This document shows positions 1-9,900 of a DNA stretch of 64,000 nucleotides, in pieces; within the stretch, counting starts at the first letter, position 1; each line of letters opens with the position of its first letter. The stretch is from positions 45,837 to 109,836 of the forward strand of contig NZ_JACXJA010000037.1 of the NCBI RefSeq assembly GCF_014705615.1, in the 5' to 3' direction. Position numbers and translations under genes: made by a program. The stretch comes from Paenibacillus oceani. GTDB lineage: Bacteria; Bacillota; Bacilli; Paenibacillales; NBRC-103111. Below the pieces are notes generated by a model that saw only the letters and a program-made list of their open reading frames with translations, had not been told where the DNA came from and made no database searches.

Positions 1-168
1 AAAACGGCGCCGATTTCGAACAAGGACAAATTGAACAGTATTGCAGCAGGAAAAGCGAACACAGCATTCAAGGAAATCGTAACCGGCAGCAAAGATTTGA
101 ACACTGCGCTGAGGGACGCCGCGGAAGCCGCAAGGGCAGACATCAACGCGGAAAAAAGCAAAAAGTAA
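1..168 (+). CDS. Extracellular solute-binding protein, C-terminal end (partial)
   Basis: This is the last 55 codons of a gene that begins before the window and ends with TAA at 166-168. The tail contains KDLNTALRDAAE. The same D-(V/L/I)-N-T-x-L-R signature ends the intact sugar-receptor lipoproteins at 12074, 44010, 58958 and 62108, so I assign it to the same family. These are CUT1-type receptors of ABC importers, lipid-anchored outside the membrane. The gene converges on the AraC gene at 213-1121, and the two ends share a hairpin. Nothing can be said about its N-terminus or ligand. Confidence 0.8.
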   Translation, partial: KTAPISNKDKLNSIAAGKANTAFKEIVTGSKDLNTALRDAAEAARADINAEKSKK

Positions 169-191
169 GGGCACGCTCTCCGATCCGAAAA

Positions 192-242
192 AACGCCGCG
201 ACATCGGTATCGTCACAACGATATCGCAGAGGTCGCGGCGTT
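192..242. terminator. Bidirectional hairpin terminator between convergent genes
   Basis: The arms AACGCCGCGAC (192-202) and GTCGCGGCGTT (232-242) are perfectly complementary over 11 bp. A run of A lies before the left arm (188-193), which becomes a T-run for the minus-strand transcript. The AraC stop codon (213-215) lies inside the loop region, so the hairpin overlaps the end of that gene. Confidence 0.75.
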
Positions 243-1121
243 CCGGAATTGCAGAGGGCTCATTCCTTCTACTTGGCTGAAATAGCGGCTGAGCTGGCTT
301 TGCTCGCCGTAGCCTATTTTTTCGGCAATTTCTTTAATCGTGCAGGATGAATGCACGAGCAATTCTTTGACCAGCTGAATTTTGGCTTGGCGAACGTATT
401 CGAGCGGGGATACGCCGAGTGTTTTGACGAATAAATGGCTAAGATGACTCGGGCTCAAATGCACATGTCCGGCCAGATCGCGCAGACGCAAAGGCTTGTC
501 GAGATGAAGGCGGACGTAGTCGCACACTTTCATGACCCGATGATCGAAGCGGAGCGGTTCGCGGGGCAGGTGCTTTCTCATAATCGACAGAAACTGCTTC
601 AGCCATCCGTAAAGAGCGCCTTGCAGTCCCAAAAAAGACAGGGAGATGTCGGTATGAATCATGTGCGTGTGATCGCCTGCGGGCGGCGCTTCCCGCTTCC
701 GGGCTGTTATAAACTCGCCGAGCGAGTCAAACGATCTAACCACATTTCGCCATACGTCCGTAAACGGCTGTACTTCGGGAGAACCGGTCCAGTTTGTGTA
801 CGGAGGCAGCCCATACAGCGTGACCAGATCGAGGCTGCCGATTTTCAAGTCGACGCACAGCGATAAGTAGCGTATGCTTTCGTTTTCGCCTTGTTGTAAC
901 CCGATCGTCGTATTGGGCGGGAACAGGAGCAGATCGCCGGGCTTCGCCGTTAGTTCGCGTCCGTGCACGGTCATACTCCACGTGCCTTCGTACACAAGCC
1001 AAAAGATCGTGTGCGGAAACCGCATGTCGGACGTGTACGTCGAGGGCTTGTACATATCCCGGGCCCACCACACTTTGAACTGCAAATAATCGGTGTAGAA
1101 CGAGTCGCTGAGGATGAACAT
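213..1121 (-). CDS. AraC-family transcriptional regulator
   Basis: 302-residue cytoplasmic regulator. Residues about 30-110 form a cupin-like sensor (LTAKPGDLLLFPPN is the usual turn), and about 200-300 hold the paired helix-turn-helix of AraC/XylS, including LRDLAGHVHLSPSHLSHLF and IKEIAEKIGYGEQSQLSRYF. The start is supported by a GAAAGGGGGAC ribosome site just upstream on the minus strand. It is divergent from the sulfatase gene with 94 bp between the starts, so the sulfatase is the obvious target; the ligand is probably a sugar derived from its substrate (inference). The 3' end overlaps the hairpin shared with the upstream SBP gene. Confidence 0.92.
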   Translation of the reverse strand: MFILSDSFYTDYLQFKVWWARDMYKPSTYTSDMRFPHTIFWLVYEGTWSMTVHGRELTAKPGDLLLFPPNTTIGLQQGENESIRYLSLCVDLKIGSLDLVTLYGLPPYTNWTGSPEVQPFTDVWRNVVRSFDSLGEFITARKREAPPAGDHTHMIHTDISLSFLGLQGALYGWLKQFLSIMRKHLPREPLRFDHRVMKVCDYVRLHLDKPLRLRDLAGHVHLSPSHLSHLFVKTLGVSPLEYVRQAKIQLVKELLVHSSCTIKEIAEKIGYGEQSQLSRYFSQVEGMSPLQFRNAATSAISL

Positions 1122-1215
1122 TAGGCGAAGTCCCCCTTTCTACGTAATACTTTATCACAGATTATCGCCGTCGTGTGAATACGGCGTTCACCATGCGGAC
1201 AGGAGAAAATGGAGA

Positions 1216-2709
1216 ATGAACAAACCGAATGTACTGCTCATCATGACGGACCAGCAGCGCTGGGACACGCTCGGCGCAAGCGGCAATCCGGCAATCGAGA
1301 CCCCGGTTCTCGATGCGCTCGCCGGCGAAGGCACGGTTTTCGCTAACGCATACTCGTGCACGCCGTCGTGCATCCCCGCGCGCGCCTCGCTGCTGACGGG
1401 AATGGACCCGTGGCATACAGGCATCATTTACTCGGCGGGCGGCGGCATTGCGAAAGGGATGGGCGGCGGATTCGAACATACGCTGCCGGGAGAACTGGCG
1501 AAAGCGGGCTACCATACGCAGGGTGTAGGCAAAATGCACTTCGAGCCGCAACGGGCGCTTAACGGTTTCCATCACACCGTACTGGACGAATCCGGAAGAA
1601 GAGGCGATCCTTCATTCGTCTCCGATTATCGGAAATGGTTCGAGGAACGGAAGACGGGAGACTACGGGTATATCGATCACGGGATTTCGTGGAATTCATG
1701 GATGGCCCGCCCTTACCATGCGCCGGAGTTTTTGCACCCGACGAACTGGACCGTGAACGAATCGATCCGATTTTTGCGAGCGCGCGATCCGGAGAAGCCT
1801 TTTTTTCTGAAAACGTCGTTCGCCCGACCGCATTCACCGTACGACGCCGTTCCGTATTATTTCGACCTTTATCTGGGGAAAAGCTTGCCTGAGCCGTTCA
1901 TAGGCGACTGGTCCGCAGAGCACGACGTGCCGGGCCTTCAAACGGAAGCATGGAGGGGGAACCGGTCCGCCGAGGAAATACGTCGGGCGCGCGCCGGCTA
2001 CTATGGCAATATCAATCATATCGACCATCAAATCGGCCGGCTGTTTTATGAAATGAGAGAACTTGGCGTATATGACAATACGGTCATTATTTTTACGTCG
2101 GACCATGGAGATATGCTGGGCGACCATCATTTATGGCGAAAAACGTATGGCTACGAAGGCTCCGCGCATATTCCGATGATCGTCCGTCTGCCAGCGGCGC
2201 TGGCTCGATTGCAAATGCGCAAGGTGGATCGGGTCGTCGGTTTGCAGGACATTATGCCGACGATATTGGAAGCGGCCGGTTGCAGCGTCCCCGGGACGGT
2301 GGACGGCGCAAGCATGCTGCCGCTCATCCGCGGCGAGAAGACCGGATGGCGGCCTTATATACACGGCGAGCACGGCGTCTGCTACTCGGAGCTGCAGGAG
2401 ATGCATTATTTGACCGATGGCCATTGGAAATATATTTGGCTTGCCAGACGGGGGAGGGAGCAACTGTTCGATCTTGCCGCCGATCCGGGCGAATGCGCCG
2501 ATTTGGCAAACAATTCGGAACATCGCGAAGAGTTGGGCCGCTGGCGCTCCCGGCTCGTCACCTTGCTGGAGCCTAGAAACGCCGGCTTGACGGAAGACGG
2601 GCAGCTCGTAGGCCAGGCAGGGAAGTCACGCATCGTACCGCCGAAATTCAACGAACGAATGGAGCGGTGGGACCGACTTCGAGCCGGACATGGGAGCTCG
2701 CATCCATAA
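1216..2709 (+). CDS. Sulfatase (alkaline phosphatase superfamily, Cys-type)
   Basis: 497 residues, normal for type I sulfatases, which hydrolyse sulfate esters on carbohydrates. The start at 1216 gives MNKPNVLLIMTDQQRW, the canonical opening with metal-binding D12, and has AGGAG at 1201-1205; an upstream in-frame ATG at 1114 has no such support. The formylglycine motif is C52-I-P-A-R56, i.e. Cys-type CxPxR, which needs maturation by a formylglycine-generating enzyme or anaerobic sulfatase-maturating enzyme encoded elsewhere. GVGKMHF and TSDHGDMLGDHH (D296, H297) supply further metal or sulfate ligands. There is no signal peptide, so it is predicted cytoplasmic and would act on imported sulfated oligosaccharides. 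It is divergent from the AraC gene at 213-1121. Substrate unknown. Confidence 0.92.
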   Translation: MNKPNVLLIMTDQQRWDTLGASGNPAIETPVLDALAGEGTVFANAYSCTPSCIPARASLLTGMDPWHTGIIYSAGGGIAKGMGGGFEHTLPGELAKAGYHTQGVGKMHFEPQRALNGFHHTVLDESGRRGDPSFVSDYRKWFEERKTGDYGYIDHGISWNSWMARPYHAPEFLHPTNWTVNESIRFLRARDPEKPFFLKTSFARPHSPYDAVPYYFDLYLGKSLPEPFIGDWSAEHDVPGLQTEAWRGNRSAEEIRRARAGYYGNINHIDHQIGRLFYEMRELGVYDNTVIIFTSDHGDMLGDHHLWRKTYGYEGSAHIPMIVRLPAALARLQMRKVDRVVGLQDIMPTILEAAGCSVPGTVDGASMLPLIRGEKTGWRPYIHGEHGVCYSELQEMHYLTDGHWKYIWLARRGREQLFDLAADPGECADLANNSEHREELGRWRSRLVTLLEPRNAGLTEDGQLVGQAGKSRIVPPKFNERMERWDRLRAGHGSSHP

Positions 2710-3045
2710 AACAGAAGGATTCGGAAGGAAGCGAAGCAAATGAAACGTATCGAATGGTCAACCTTGTTAACATCGTTCTCGGCTTGAAACAAAACCCTCA
2801 CTAGTACAAGCAGCGAAAGACTAAGAGGAATTTGCTGTCTGGATGTCGATACGGCGTATAAAAAAAGCTTGGCGAAACTGCCAAGCTTTTTTAACGTATA
2901 GTGAAACAAGGGCCGCTGAAAAAGGAAAATGAGGGAAAATGTCGAATGTTCTCCATAAGTTCTATCCTTTTGGCGGCACTCCGGCTTTGCCCTGTGTCAG
3001 GTTCAGGCGCGGACGTTTCTTGAAGGGGTAAAGGGGGTGTAACGA
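2710..3045. other. Intergenic region between sulfatase and the 3-gene operon
   Basis: 336 bp without a supported gene. It holds the terminator at 2861-2892. A 15-codon frame (2740-2787) has a plausible ribosome site (GGAAGGAAG) and begins MKRIEWSTLL. It may be the remnant of a lost signal-peptide gene, but it is too short to call. The ribosome site of the next gene (AAGGGGGTG, 3031-3039) ends the region. Confidence 0.4.
2861..2892. terminator. Rho-independent terminator
   Basis: AAAAAAGCTTGGC, a 6-nt loop, then GCCAAGCTTTTTT: a perfect 13-bp stem with A and T tracts on both sides, so it can act in both directions. It ends the sulfatase transcript. Confidence 0.9.
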
Positions 3046-3783
3046 TTGACTGGGAGCAAATACATAAAACTAATCGGACTGATTGCGGGCGTCGCTGTTC
3101 TCAATATTGTTGTATTTTCCCCCGGATTCGCGGGCCTTGCGATCGGCGGAAGCGCTCTCGCCACCGCTTCCGGGGTCACCTTGCTGGTGGCCAGCGCTCT
3201 GGCGCTGCTGTACGGGAGCTACGTTCTGCTGGCCCGTCAGCCCGAAGCGATACCGGTCAAGCAGATCCGTTCGCACGAGGACTACGCGGAAGCATTAACC
3301 CGCTACGCGCGCATCAAACCGCTTGAGGGCGATATCCGGTTCTCTCTGGAGCAGCTGGAGCGGATCCGGAAAAAGAAAGAAACGCTTCTGGACGTCCTGA
3401 ACCAGCGGTTCGAATCGGGCGAGCTTAGCTACAAAAAGTTCGCTTCCGTCATCCGCGAGGTCGAAAAACTGTTTTACCTGAATGTGAGAAGCGTATTGAA
3501 CCGGCTCCATGTGTTCGACGAAGCGGATTTTGCAACCGTGATGGCGCAGAAAACGACGCGTTATTCCAAGCAGCTGCTCCAGGAAAAAACGAATTTATAC
3601 AACGAATTTCTGTCGTTCCTGAAGTATTCGCTGGACAACAACGAGGAAATTTTGTTAAAGCTGGATAAGCTGCTGCTGGAAATATCCCGCCTGGACAGCT
3701 TCGAGCCGGGCGACATCGAGAATATGCCTTGCATGCAGGAGATCGACTCGTTAATCAAGCAGACCAAATATTATAAACAGTGA
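3046..3783 (+). CDS. Two-TM membrane protein, first gene of a TelA operon (XpaC-like by position)
   Basis: 245 residues. It starts at TTG (3046), 6 nt after AAGGGGGTG. Two hydrophobic segments lie at about residues 9-30 and 36-63, followed by a charged, mostly helical cytoplasmic part (about 75-245, rich in Leu, Lys and Glu) that could form coiled coils. I do not recognise the soluble domain with certainty. It opens an operon with the VWA protein (12 bp gap) and TelA. In Bacillus a two-TM protein, XpaC, is paired with a TelA homologue, so XpaC-like is a reasonable guess from position rather than a motif call. It probably works at the membrane in envelope or toxic-anion stress (inference). Confidence 0.8.
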   Translation: MTGSKYIKLIGLIAGVAVLNIVVFSPGFAGLAIGGSALATASGVTLLVASALALLYGSYVLLARQPEAIPVKQIRSHEDYAEALTRYARIKPLEGDIRFSLEQLERIRKKKETLLDVLNQRFESGELSYKKFASVIREVEKLFYLNVRSVLNRLHVFDEADFATVMAQKTTRYSKQLLQEKTNLYNEFLSFLKYSLDNNEEILLKLDKLLLEISRLDSFEPGDIENMPCMQEIDSLIKQTKYYKQ

Positions 3784-3795
3784 GAAGGTGCTGGA

Positions 3796-5487
3796 TTGGC
3801 AAAGAAAAAAAACAAGTTTTACTTGAGCGCGCTCCTGATCCTGGCCTTCGTGTTCGCCCTTGTCTATGTAGGAGTCAATCTGACTTCCAATCTTGGCAAG
3901 TCCAAAGCCCAGGTTACACTCGAAGACGCGGCCAAGCAGCTGAGCAAGCTATACGCCAATATCGAGGTAAAGAATGAGCCTACGGTTAAAGGCCAAATCG
4001 ACCTGAACCCGATCGATGTTGCCGGATCGCTGCCGGACATCTCGAAGTTCCCGGTCACGGTAAACAATTCGACGAACCAGTTCGTGGAAATCTTCTCCTC
4101 GACCGAAAAATCGGGCACCGGGGTGGACGGGTGGCTGACCGACGTGGCGGCGGAGTTCAACAAAGAGAATATCATGGTGGGCGGCAAGCCCGTATCGGTT
4201 AAAGTGCGCAATATCGCCTCCGGGACGGCAACGGACTATATCAAATCGGGCAAGTACGTGCCGGACGCCTTCACGCCATCCAATGAGCTGTGGGGCGAGA
4301 TGGTGAAAGCGAGCGGAGTCAAAGTCCAAAAGGTAACGGACCGCCTCGTCGGCAATGTGCCGGGGATCGTGATTGCCAAGTCCAAATACGACGCCCTTAT
4401 GGGCACGTACGGGGCGATCAACGTCAAAACCGTAACGGAGGCGATTGCGGACAACGAATTTTCGATGGGTTACACCGATCCGTTCGCCAGCTCGACCGGC
4501 CTGAACTTTCTCGTAACGGCGCTGAACACGTTCGACAGTTCCAATCTGCTCGGCGACAAGGCTGTGCAAGGGTTTGAGAAGTTCCAGGCGAACGTGCCCT
4601 TCATCGCGTCGACGACGATACAGATGCGCGATGCGGCCAAATCCGGCGCGTTGGACGGGTTCGTGCTGGAATACCAAACGTACGTCAACGCGGCTGATCT
4701 AAAGGGCGGCTACGTATTCACGCCTTTCGGCGTCCGGCATGACAGTCCGCTGTACGCGCTAGGCGATCTGCCGCAAGAGAAGCTGGACATTATTCAGAAA
4801 TTTGCCGAGTTCGTTACGCAGGAAAAGTACCAGAAATCCGCGAAGGATAAAGGCTTTAATAGTCTCGACGACTACAAGCCAGAGATGGCCGCGGTGGACG
4901 GCAGCCTGCTGTCGGCGGCCCAGAAGCTGTGGAAAGAAAAGAAAAACGTCGGCAAGCCGATCGCCGCGGTGTTCGTCGCCGACGTTTCCGGCAGCATGGC
5001 GGGCGAGCCGCTGAACCGCTTGAAGGAATCGTTATTGAAGGGTCAGAAATATTTGGGCAGAGAAAATAGCATCGGGCTTATCTCCTACTCCAGTGACGTT
5101 TCCGTCCGGCTTCCGATCGGCAAGTACGATACAAATCAGCAATCGATGTTCGTCGGGGCGGTAAACAGTCTCCAGGCGAGCGGGGGGACGGCTACGTTCG
5201 ATGCGATTGTCGTGGCGATGAAGATGCTGCAGGACAAGATGGCCGAAGATCCGAATGTGAAGCCGATCATTTTCGTGCTGAGCGACGGCGAGACGAATGA
5301 AGGCTATTCGTTGAAAGACATCAAAGGACTGATCGAAGGATACGGAGTGCCGATCTACACCGTCGGCTACAATGCCAATATCAAGGCGCTGCAAAGCATT
5401 TCGAGCATCAACGAGGCGGCCAGCATCAATGCGGACACCGACGACGTTATATACAAGATCGGAAACCTGTTTAATGTGCAAATGTAA
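3796..5487 (+). CDS. Substrate-binding-like plus von Willebrand factor A domain protein
   Basis: 563 residues, starting at TTG (3796) behind GAGAAGGTG. An N-terminal membrane anchor or signal segment (about residues 8-31) is followed by a region resembling bacterial extracellular solute-binding proteins (about 85-370: IFSSTEKSGTGVDGWL, PDAFTPSNELWGEM). A C-terminal VWA domain (about 388-560) carries the metal-ion-dependent adhesion motif D396-V-S-G-S400. VWA domains bind partner proteins through this metal site, so the protein probably displays an SBP-like sensor outside and a metal-regulated protein-binding module. It lies between the two-TM protein and TelA (38 bp before the latter) and presumably works with them. 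The ligand is unknown. Confidence 0.88.
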   Translation: MAKKKNKFYLSALLILAFVFALVYVGVNLTSNLGKSKAQVTLEDAAKQLSKLYANIEVKNEPTVKGQIDLNPIDVAGSLPDISKFPVTVNNSTNQFVEIFSSTEKSGTGVDGWLTDVAAEFNKENIMVGGKPVSVKVRNIASGTATDYIKSGKYVPDAFTPSNELWGEMVKASGVKVQKVTDRLVGNVPGIVIAKSKYDALMGTYGAINVKTVTEAIADNEFSMGYTDPFASSTGLNFLVTALNTFDSSNLLGDKAVQGFEKFQANVPFIASTTIQMRDAAKSGALDGFVLEYQTYVNAADLKGGYVFTPFGVRHDSPLYALGDLPQEKLDIIQKFAEFVTQEKYQKSAKDKGFNSLDDYKPEMAAVDGSLLSAAQKLWKEKKNVGKPIAAVFVADVSGSMAGEPLNRLKESLLKGQKYLGRENSIGLISYSSDVSVRLPIGKYDTNQQSMFVGAVNSLQASGGTATFDAIVVAMKMLQDKMAEDPNVKPIIFVLSDGETNEGYSLKDIKGLIEGYGVPIYTVGYNANIKALQSISSINEAASINADTDDVIYKIGNLFNVQM

Positions 5488-5525
5488 CTTGGGCGATCCG
5501 TCTACTATACCGGGGGAGGAATACG

Positions 5526-6665
5526 ATGTCATTTTCAATGGAAGTCGCTAGTCCGGAAGAAATTAAGGCCGTGATCGAGCAAGAGGTACAGCCGGTACCC
5601 GAAGAAGTAGCGAAGCTGAAAGAACTGGCGGTTGCCAACGTTGCGGCGATCATGGCGCTTGATGTCGAGTCGCTGGAGAAGCGCAGGGAGATTCTCGTCT
5701 CGATCGAATCGTTCGGCATGAACTCGATGAGGGCGTCTTCGGAGAAAAATGCGCTGCTTCAAATATCCGTCGGGAATTTGTCCAAAATAGGAGATGAGGG
5801 CGGCCAAGTCGCCCAAGGCTTGACGGAGCTGCATATCCAGCTGAAGGATCTCGACCCGAGCCTGATCGATTTTGCCAAGACCGGATTTCTGGGCAAGCTG
5901 TTTAATCCGCTGCGTGCGTATTTCCTGAAGTACCAGAAAGCTGATTCGGTCATAGCCGATATTGTGATATCGCTCGATAAGGGCAAGACTATCCTCAAAA
6001 ATGATAACACTACGCTGGAGATCGAGCAGCAGACGCTTCGGGATCTAACCAAAAAGCTGCAGAAGGAAATTCAGCTGGGGGCTTTGATGGATGAATCGAT
6101 CAAAGCGCAAATCGAAACAGCCAAGCGGCAAAACGAAGACCCGGACAAAATCCGCTTCATCACCGAAGAAGTGCTGTTCCCGCTGCGCCAGCGGGTGATG
6201 GACCTGCAACAGATGCTGGTCGTCAACCAGCAGGGCATTATGGCCATCGAGGTGGTCATCCGCAATAACAAGGAACTGATTCGAGGGGTCGACCGGGCCA
6301 AAAATGTCACGATTTCGGCGCTGAAAATTTCCGTAACGGTCGCGAGCGCGCTTTACAATCAGAAAATCGTACTAAAGAAAATAGAACTGTTGAATCAGAC
6401 GACAAACGAACTGATCGCCGGCACATCCCGCATGCTGAAAAATCAGGGGGCTGCGATCCAGAAGCAATCGATGGAGGCGAACATATCCGTCGATACGCTG
6501 AAGCAGGCGTTTGCCGACGTGTTATCGGCGCTGGATTCCATCAGCGTATACAAGCAGGAGGCGCTGCCCAGAATGCGTCAAACGATCGACCAATTCCGGA
6601 CGCTGGCCGACGAGGGCGAGAAGCAGATCGTGCGTTTGGAAAAGGGCCACAAGCTGGGGTTATAG
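5526..6665 (+). CDS. Toxic anion resistance protein, TelA family
   Basis: 379 residues, the usual length of the TelA/YaaN/YceH family (implicated in tellurite and other toxic-anion or envelope stress, mechanism poorly known). The start has GGGGGAGGAA upstream. The protein is soluble and almost wholly helical with long coiled-coil stretches. Family-like segments include FNPLRAYFLKYQKADSVI, VLFPLRQRVMDLQQMLVV and GTSRMLKNQG. It is the last gene of the 3046-6665 operon and is closed by the terminator at 6753-6784. Coupling with a VWA protein that carries an SBP-like domain is noteworthy. Confidence 0.9.
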   Translation: MSFSMEVASPEEIKAVIEQEVQPVPEEVAKLKELAVANVAAIMALDVESLEKRREILVSIESFGMNSMRASSEKNALLQISVGNLSKIGDEGGQVAQGLTELHIQLKDLDPSLIDFAKTGFLGKLFNPLRAYFLKYQKADSVIADIVISLDKGKTILKNDNTTLEIEQQTLRDLTKKLQKEIQLGALMDESIKAQIETAKRQNEDPDKIRFITEEVLFPLRQRVMDLQQMLVVNQQGIMAIEVVIRNNKELIRGVDRAKNVTISALKISVTVASALYNQKIVLKKIELLNQTTNELIAGTSRMLKNQGAAIQKQSMEANISVDTLKQAFADVLSALDSISVYKQEALPRMRQTIDQFRTLADEGEKQIVRLEKGHKLGL

Positions 6666-6752
6666 AGCGGGGCGGCTATATCTACCTGCGCATTTTCGAG
6701 TGAGGAACGCACTTCAGAGCAAAACCAGCACTTTTGTCGAACGGAATAATGA

Positions 6753-6784
6753 AATGCCGGCTGAACGTATGGCCGGCATTTTTT
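6753..6784 (+). terminator. Rho-independent terminator after the TelA operon
   Basis: AATGCCGGC (6753-6761), a 10-nt loop, GCCGGCATT (6772-6780), then TTTT. Perfect 9-bp GC-rich stem. Confidence 0.92.
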
Positions 6785-6932
6785 ATTTTCAACAGCGGCC
6801 AAGTCGCAATTCGTAATGGAGCGATATTATGAAGTAACTCGTCGACACTGCCCCGGCGCTGGTTGTGATAAGGTTGGGATATCCGTTACGACGGAAAGCA
6901 TCGGACAATACAAAGGAAGAGGGGATCCCGCT

Positions 6933-9900
6933 TTGCGGAACATGGCTAAACCGGCAATGGAGGTTGGAAGAACCGGTAAGGAAGGGCCGATCGCGGTCGT
7001 GGTCGGCCAGACCGACCGATGGTCGATCATTCCGCGGATCGGCGAGGCTCCTATCATCGACGGGAGTCTGGACGAGGCGGTGTGGAGCCAAGCAGCCCGA
7101 ATTAGCGGTTTTCGGGGGATTTACGTCAATGAGCCTGTGAGCCCGGACGAGGACACGGAGGTGCGGCTCGCCTGCGACGACAGCTGTCTGTACTTCGGCA
7201 TCACCGGAAGGGGAGACGACGGAGCACGCGCGGCGGCGGAGAGGATCGATATCCTCTTGTCCGCTCCGCAGCGGCCCGACCGCTTTTTCCATATTCCGCT
7301 GGACATCGCGACGGGACCGCGTGAGATGAATATGGTGTACGGGCACGGCGTCAAGTTTTTGGAGCAGCCTGAAAGCATCCGTTCCGCCTTGCGAAGCGGT
7401 GGCGAAGGCTGGACTCTGGAGGTTGCGGTTCCCATTGCTTCCGTCATGGACCGGGAGCCGCTGCCGGGTGACGAATGGCGAATCAATGTCATCCGCTGCT
7501 GCGGCATTGCGGCTCCGCGACCGCTCAGCTCGATCATTCCCGTACGGCAGTCCGCGATTATCGATCTGGGCCTGCCTACGTCCGGCTACAGCGTGAGAGT
7601 CGATGTGCTGCCGGAAGGCCGGATGAGCCGTCTTTACTGGCATCGGCTTCCCGGGAACGACGAGGCGTCCCGACCGGAGCCGTGGCTGCCGGTTCAGGCG
7701 GCACTGATCTATGGCGGATTTACCGATAAAAGATTGCTTTTGGATGCAGAGGAGCTTGGCGGCTGCGACTTTGCTTCCGTCAAATTGACATGGAGAATGC
7801 CTTCCGGCGAGCGGACTACTATCCAGGAATTCGAGGTGGATGCCGCAGCCGGCACCATATCATTCCGTCACCCGAAGCCGCTCGAGACCGGCTGGTATGA
7901 GCTTGAGATGAACGTAACGGACCGGATGAACCGGCAACGCCTCCTGCTGCTCTCTTTCGACAGCCAATCGCTTATCGAGGCCGGGGAAAATTTGTACGTC
8001 CCGCCTCCGGCGGCTGACTTGCGGATCGTAGTGGAGGAGGCGCCTTCAGAGGAGGTCGTCCGATTGCTGGAGCTGATTCCGCCGCAACCCGGTTTTATCT
8101 TCGGGGGAGACCCGGAGTGTCCGGAGTTGTATGCCGGTGACAAGCTGTTCCGTTGGGAACCTAGCGATCCATTTGCGCTTGTTTCGCCCCGTACGGGAAC
8201 AAGATATCCGAACGACCGGTTCCCGGAGGACAAGGCATTCGTCGTTCATAACCGCAAAGGTGAAGAGGTGCGTGTACCGTACTACGAAGACGCAGACGGC
8301 AGGCGTTATTCAATGACCGGGCTGCTCTGGTACGAGCAGAAAATATATGCTTTGAATCAGACAAGCAAGCTGGCCAAGTATGACCCGCTGGGAGCCGCGA
8401 GGTTGTTGGACCGGTGGGCCGATGCATACGCGGGCTGGGTCCCGACCAACGATTATCCTTGGGGTTGTTATCCGACGGAAGGGAATGCCGGTCCGCCTTA
8501 TCATTATTGGGGGGGCGTATGGTCCCGCTGGTCGACCTCCGATCTCGGGGAGCTGCGGCATTTGGCGGAGGCGTACGCCGAAGTGAAAAAGACGAATGCA
8601 TTCGAAATATTGAGCGAGGAGACCGGCGTCGATGCCGACCGCAAAATTGTGGAAGGCATGTTCCGGCCGTCGTATGCGTTTTTCGACAGCTTTTCGAACG
8701 GGAATCATAATAACGATTACCACAACTGGATCGGACTGATCGCGCTAAGCCGCGCTACCGGACACCCTCGATACATTCATCAGGCTTTGGAGCGAATACG
8801 GTTGTTCGTGGCCGGCCGCTTTTTGTTCGACGGCTTCTTCGGCGAAGTATGCGTATCGTATCATCTCCAGTCGATTGGAGGGCTTCAAGCCGCTATCGAG
8901 GCGGCAAAAGGGTGGACCGATCCGGGAGGCTACGTCTCGCCGCGTTCCGGTCAAAGAGCGGACGATCTCGACTTAGAGCGCGATTATCCGGCTCTGCATG
9001 CTTTCAAACGCGTTATCAGCGGTATAACATATCCGAACGGACATTATTACCCGATCCAGGATACATGGGCGTTCAGCAAATCGCGATCACTGGATCCGGC
9101 CGGAGCATCGTTATTTCTGCCTGCGTCTGGCATCGCCAGATTGACGCTGGGCTCGGGAGAGCGTCAAATACAGCTGTATATGAGCTGCGTGCCGAAATAC
9201 GGCCACGACCATCTCGATCCGCTCAATCTGGCGCTGTTCGCCTGCGGGCAGGAGCTTTTGCCGGATATCGGCTATACACATACGCTGTACCGGCAATGGA
9301 CGAGATCGACGATGTGCCACAATACAGTTATCGTAGACGGCAAAGATATGGACCGGAACAGCGGCGTCGACGGCGGCAGCTTGCGCTTGTTCGCGTCGGT
9401 TGGTGCAGACGTGCAAATGATGCGGATGAATCAGGAGAACGCGTATCCGGATCTGCGGGAATACGGCAGAGAAGCGTGGCTGATCGGCTTCGGCGGCGGA
9501 ACCTGCGCAACAGGCGGAACGGTCGAGCGGCCTGGTTATGTGGTCGACTTATTCCGGATACGGGGAGGCACCCGCCACGAATACACGCTGAACGGGGATG
9601 CCAACCGCGACAGCGTCATGGAACTAAGTGTGCCGATGAGGCCGTACGGTCTTCGTCTGCTTCCTCCGGGAACGAAAGTAACGCCGCCGACTGGCGAATT
9701 GGAGCAAGGAGATGCCGAAGGTCAATATTACGGTTATATGTACATACAGGATGTACAAAAAGCGGAAACCGGGAGAGACGGATATGAAGTCACGCTCCGA
9801 ACATCGGGAGAGGGCCGGCTGAAGGTGATCGGACTGAACGGATCAAGCGGCTCCGGGGAAAGAAGCGAGTTGTTTCTCGGCAAAGCTCCATCGCTGAGGG

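Noticed and set aside
1114..1215. Upstream ATG extending the sulfatase by 34 residues
   Set aside because: The extension is not sulfatase-like, has no ribosome site, and would overlap the divergent AraC start; the ATG at 1216 gives the conserved N-terminus.
6816..6932. ATG at 6816 as start of the heparinase-like gene
   Set aside because: No ribosome site and the first 40 residues look non-coding; the TTG at 6933 has GGAAGAGGGG at the right distance.
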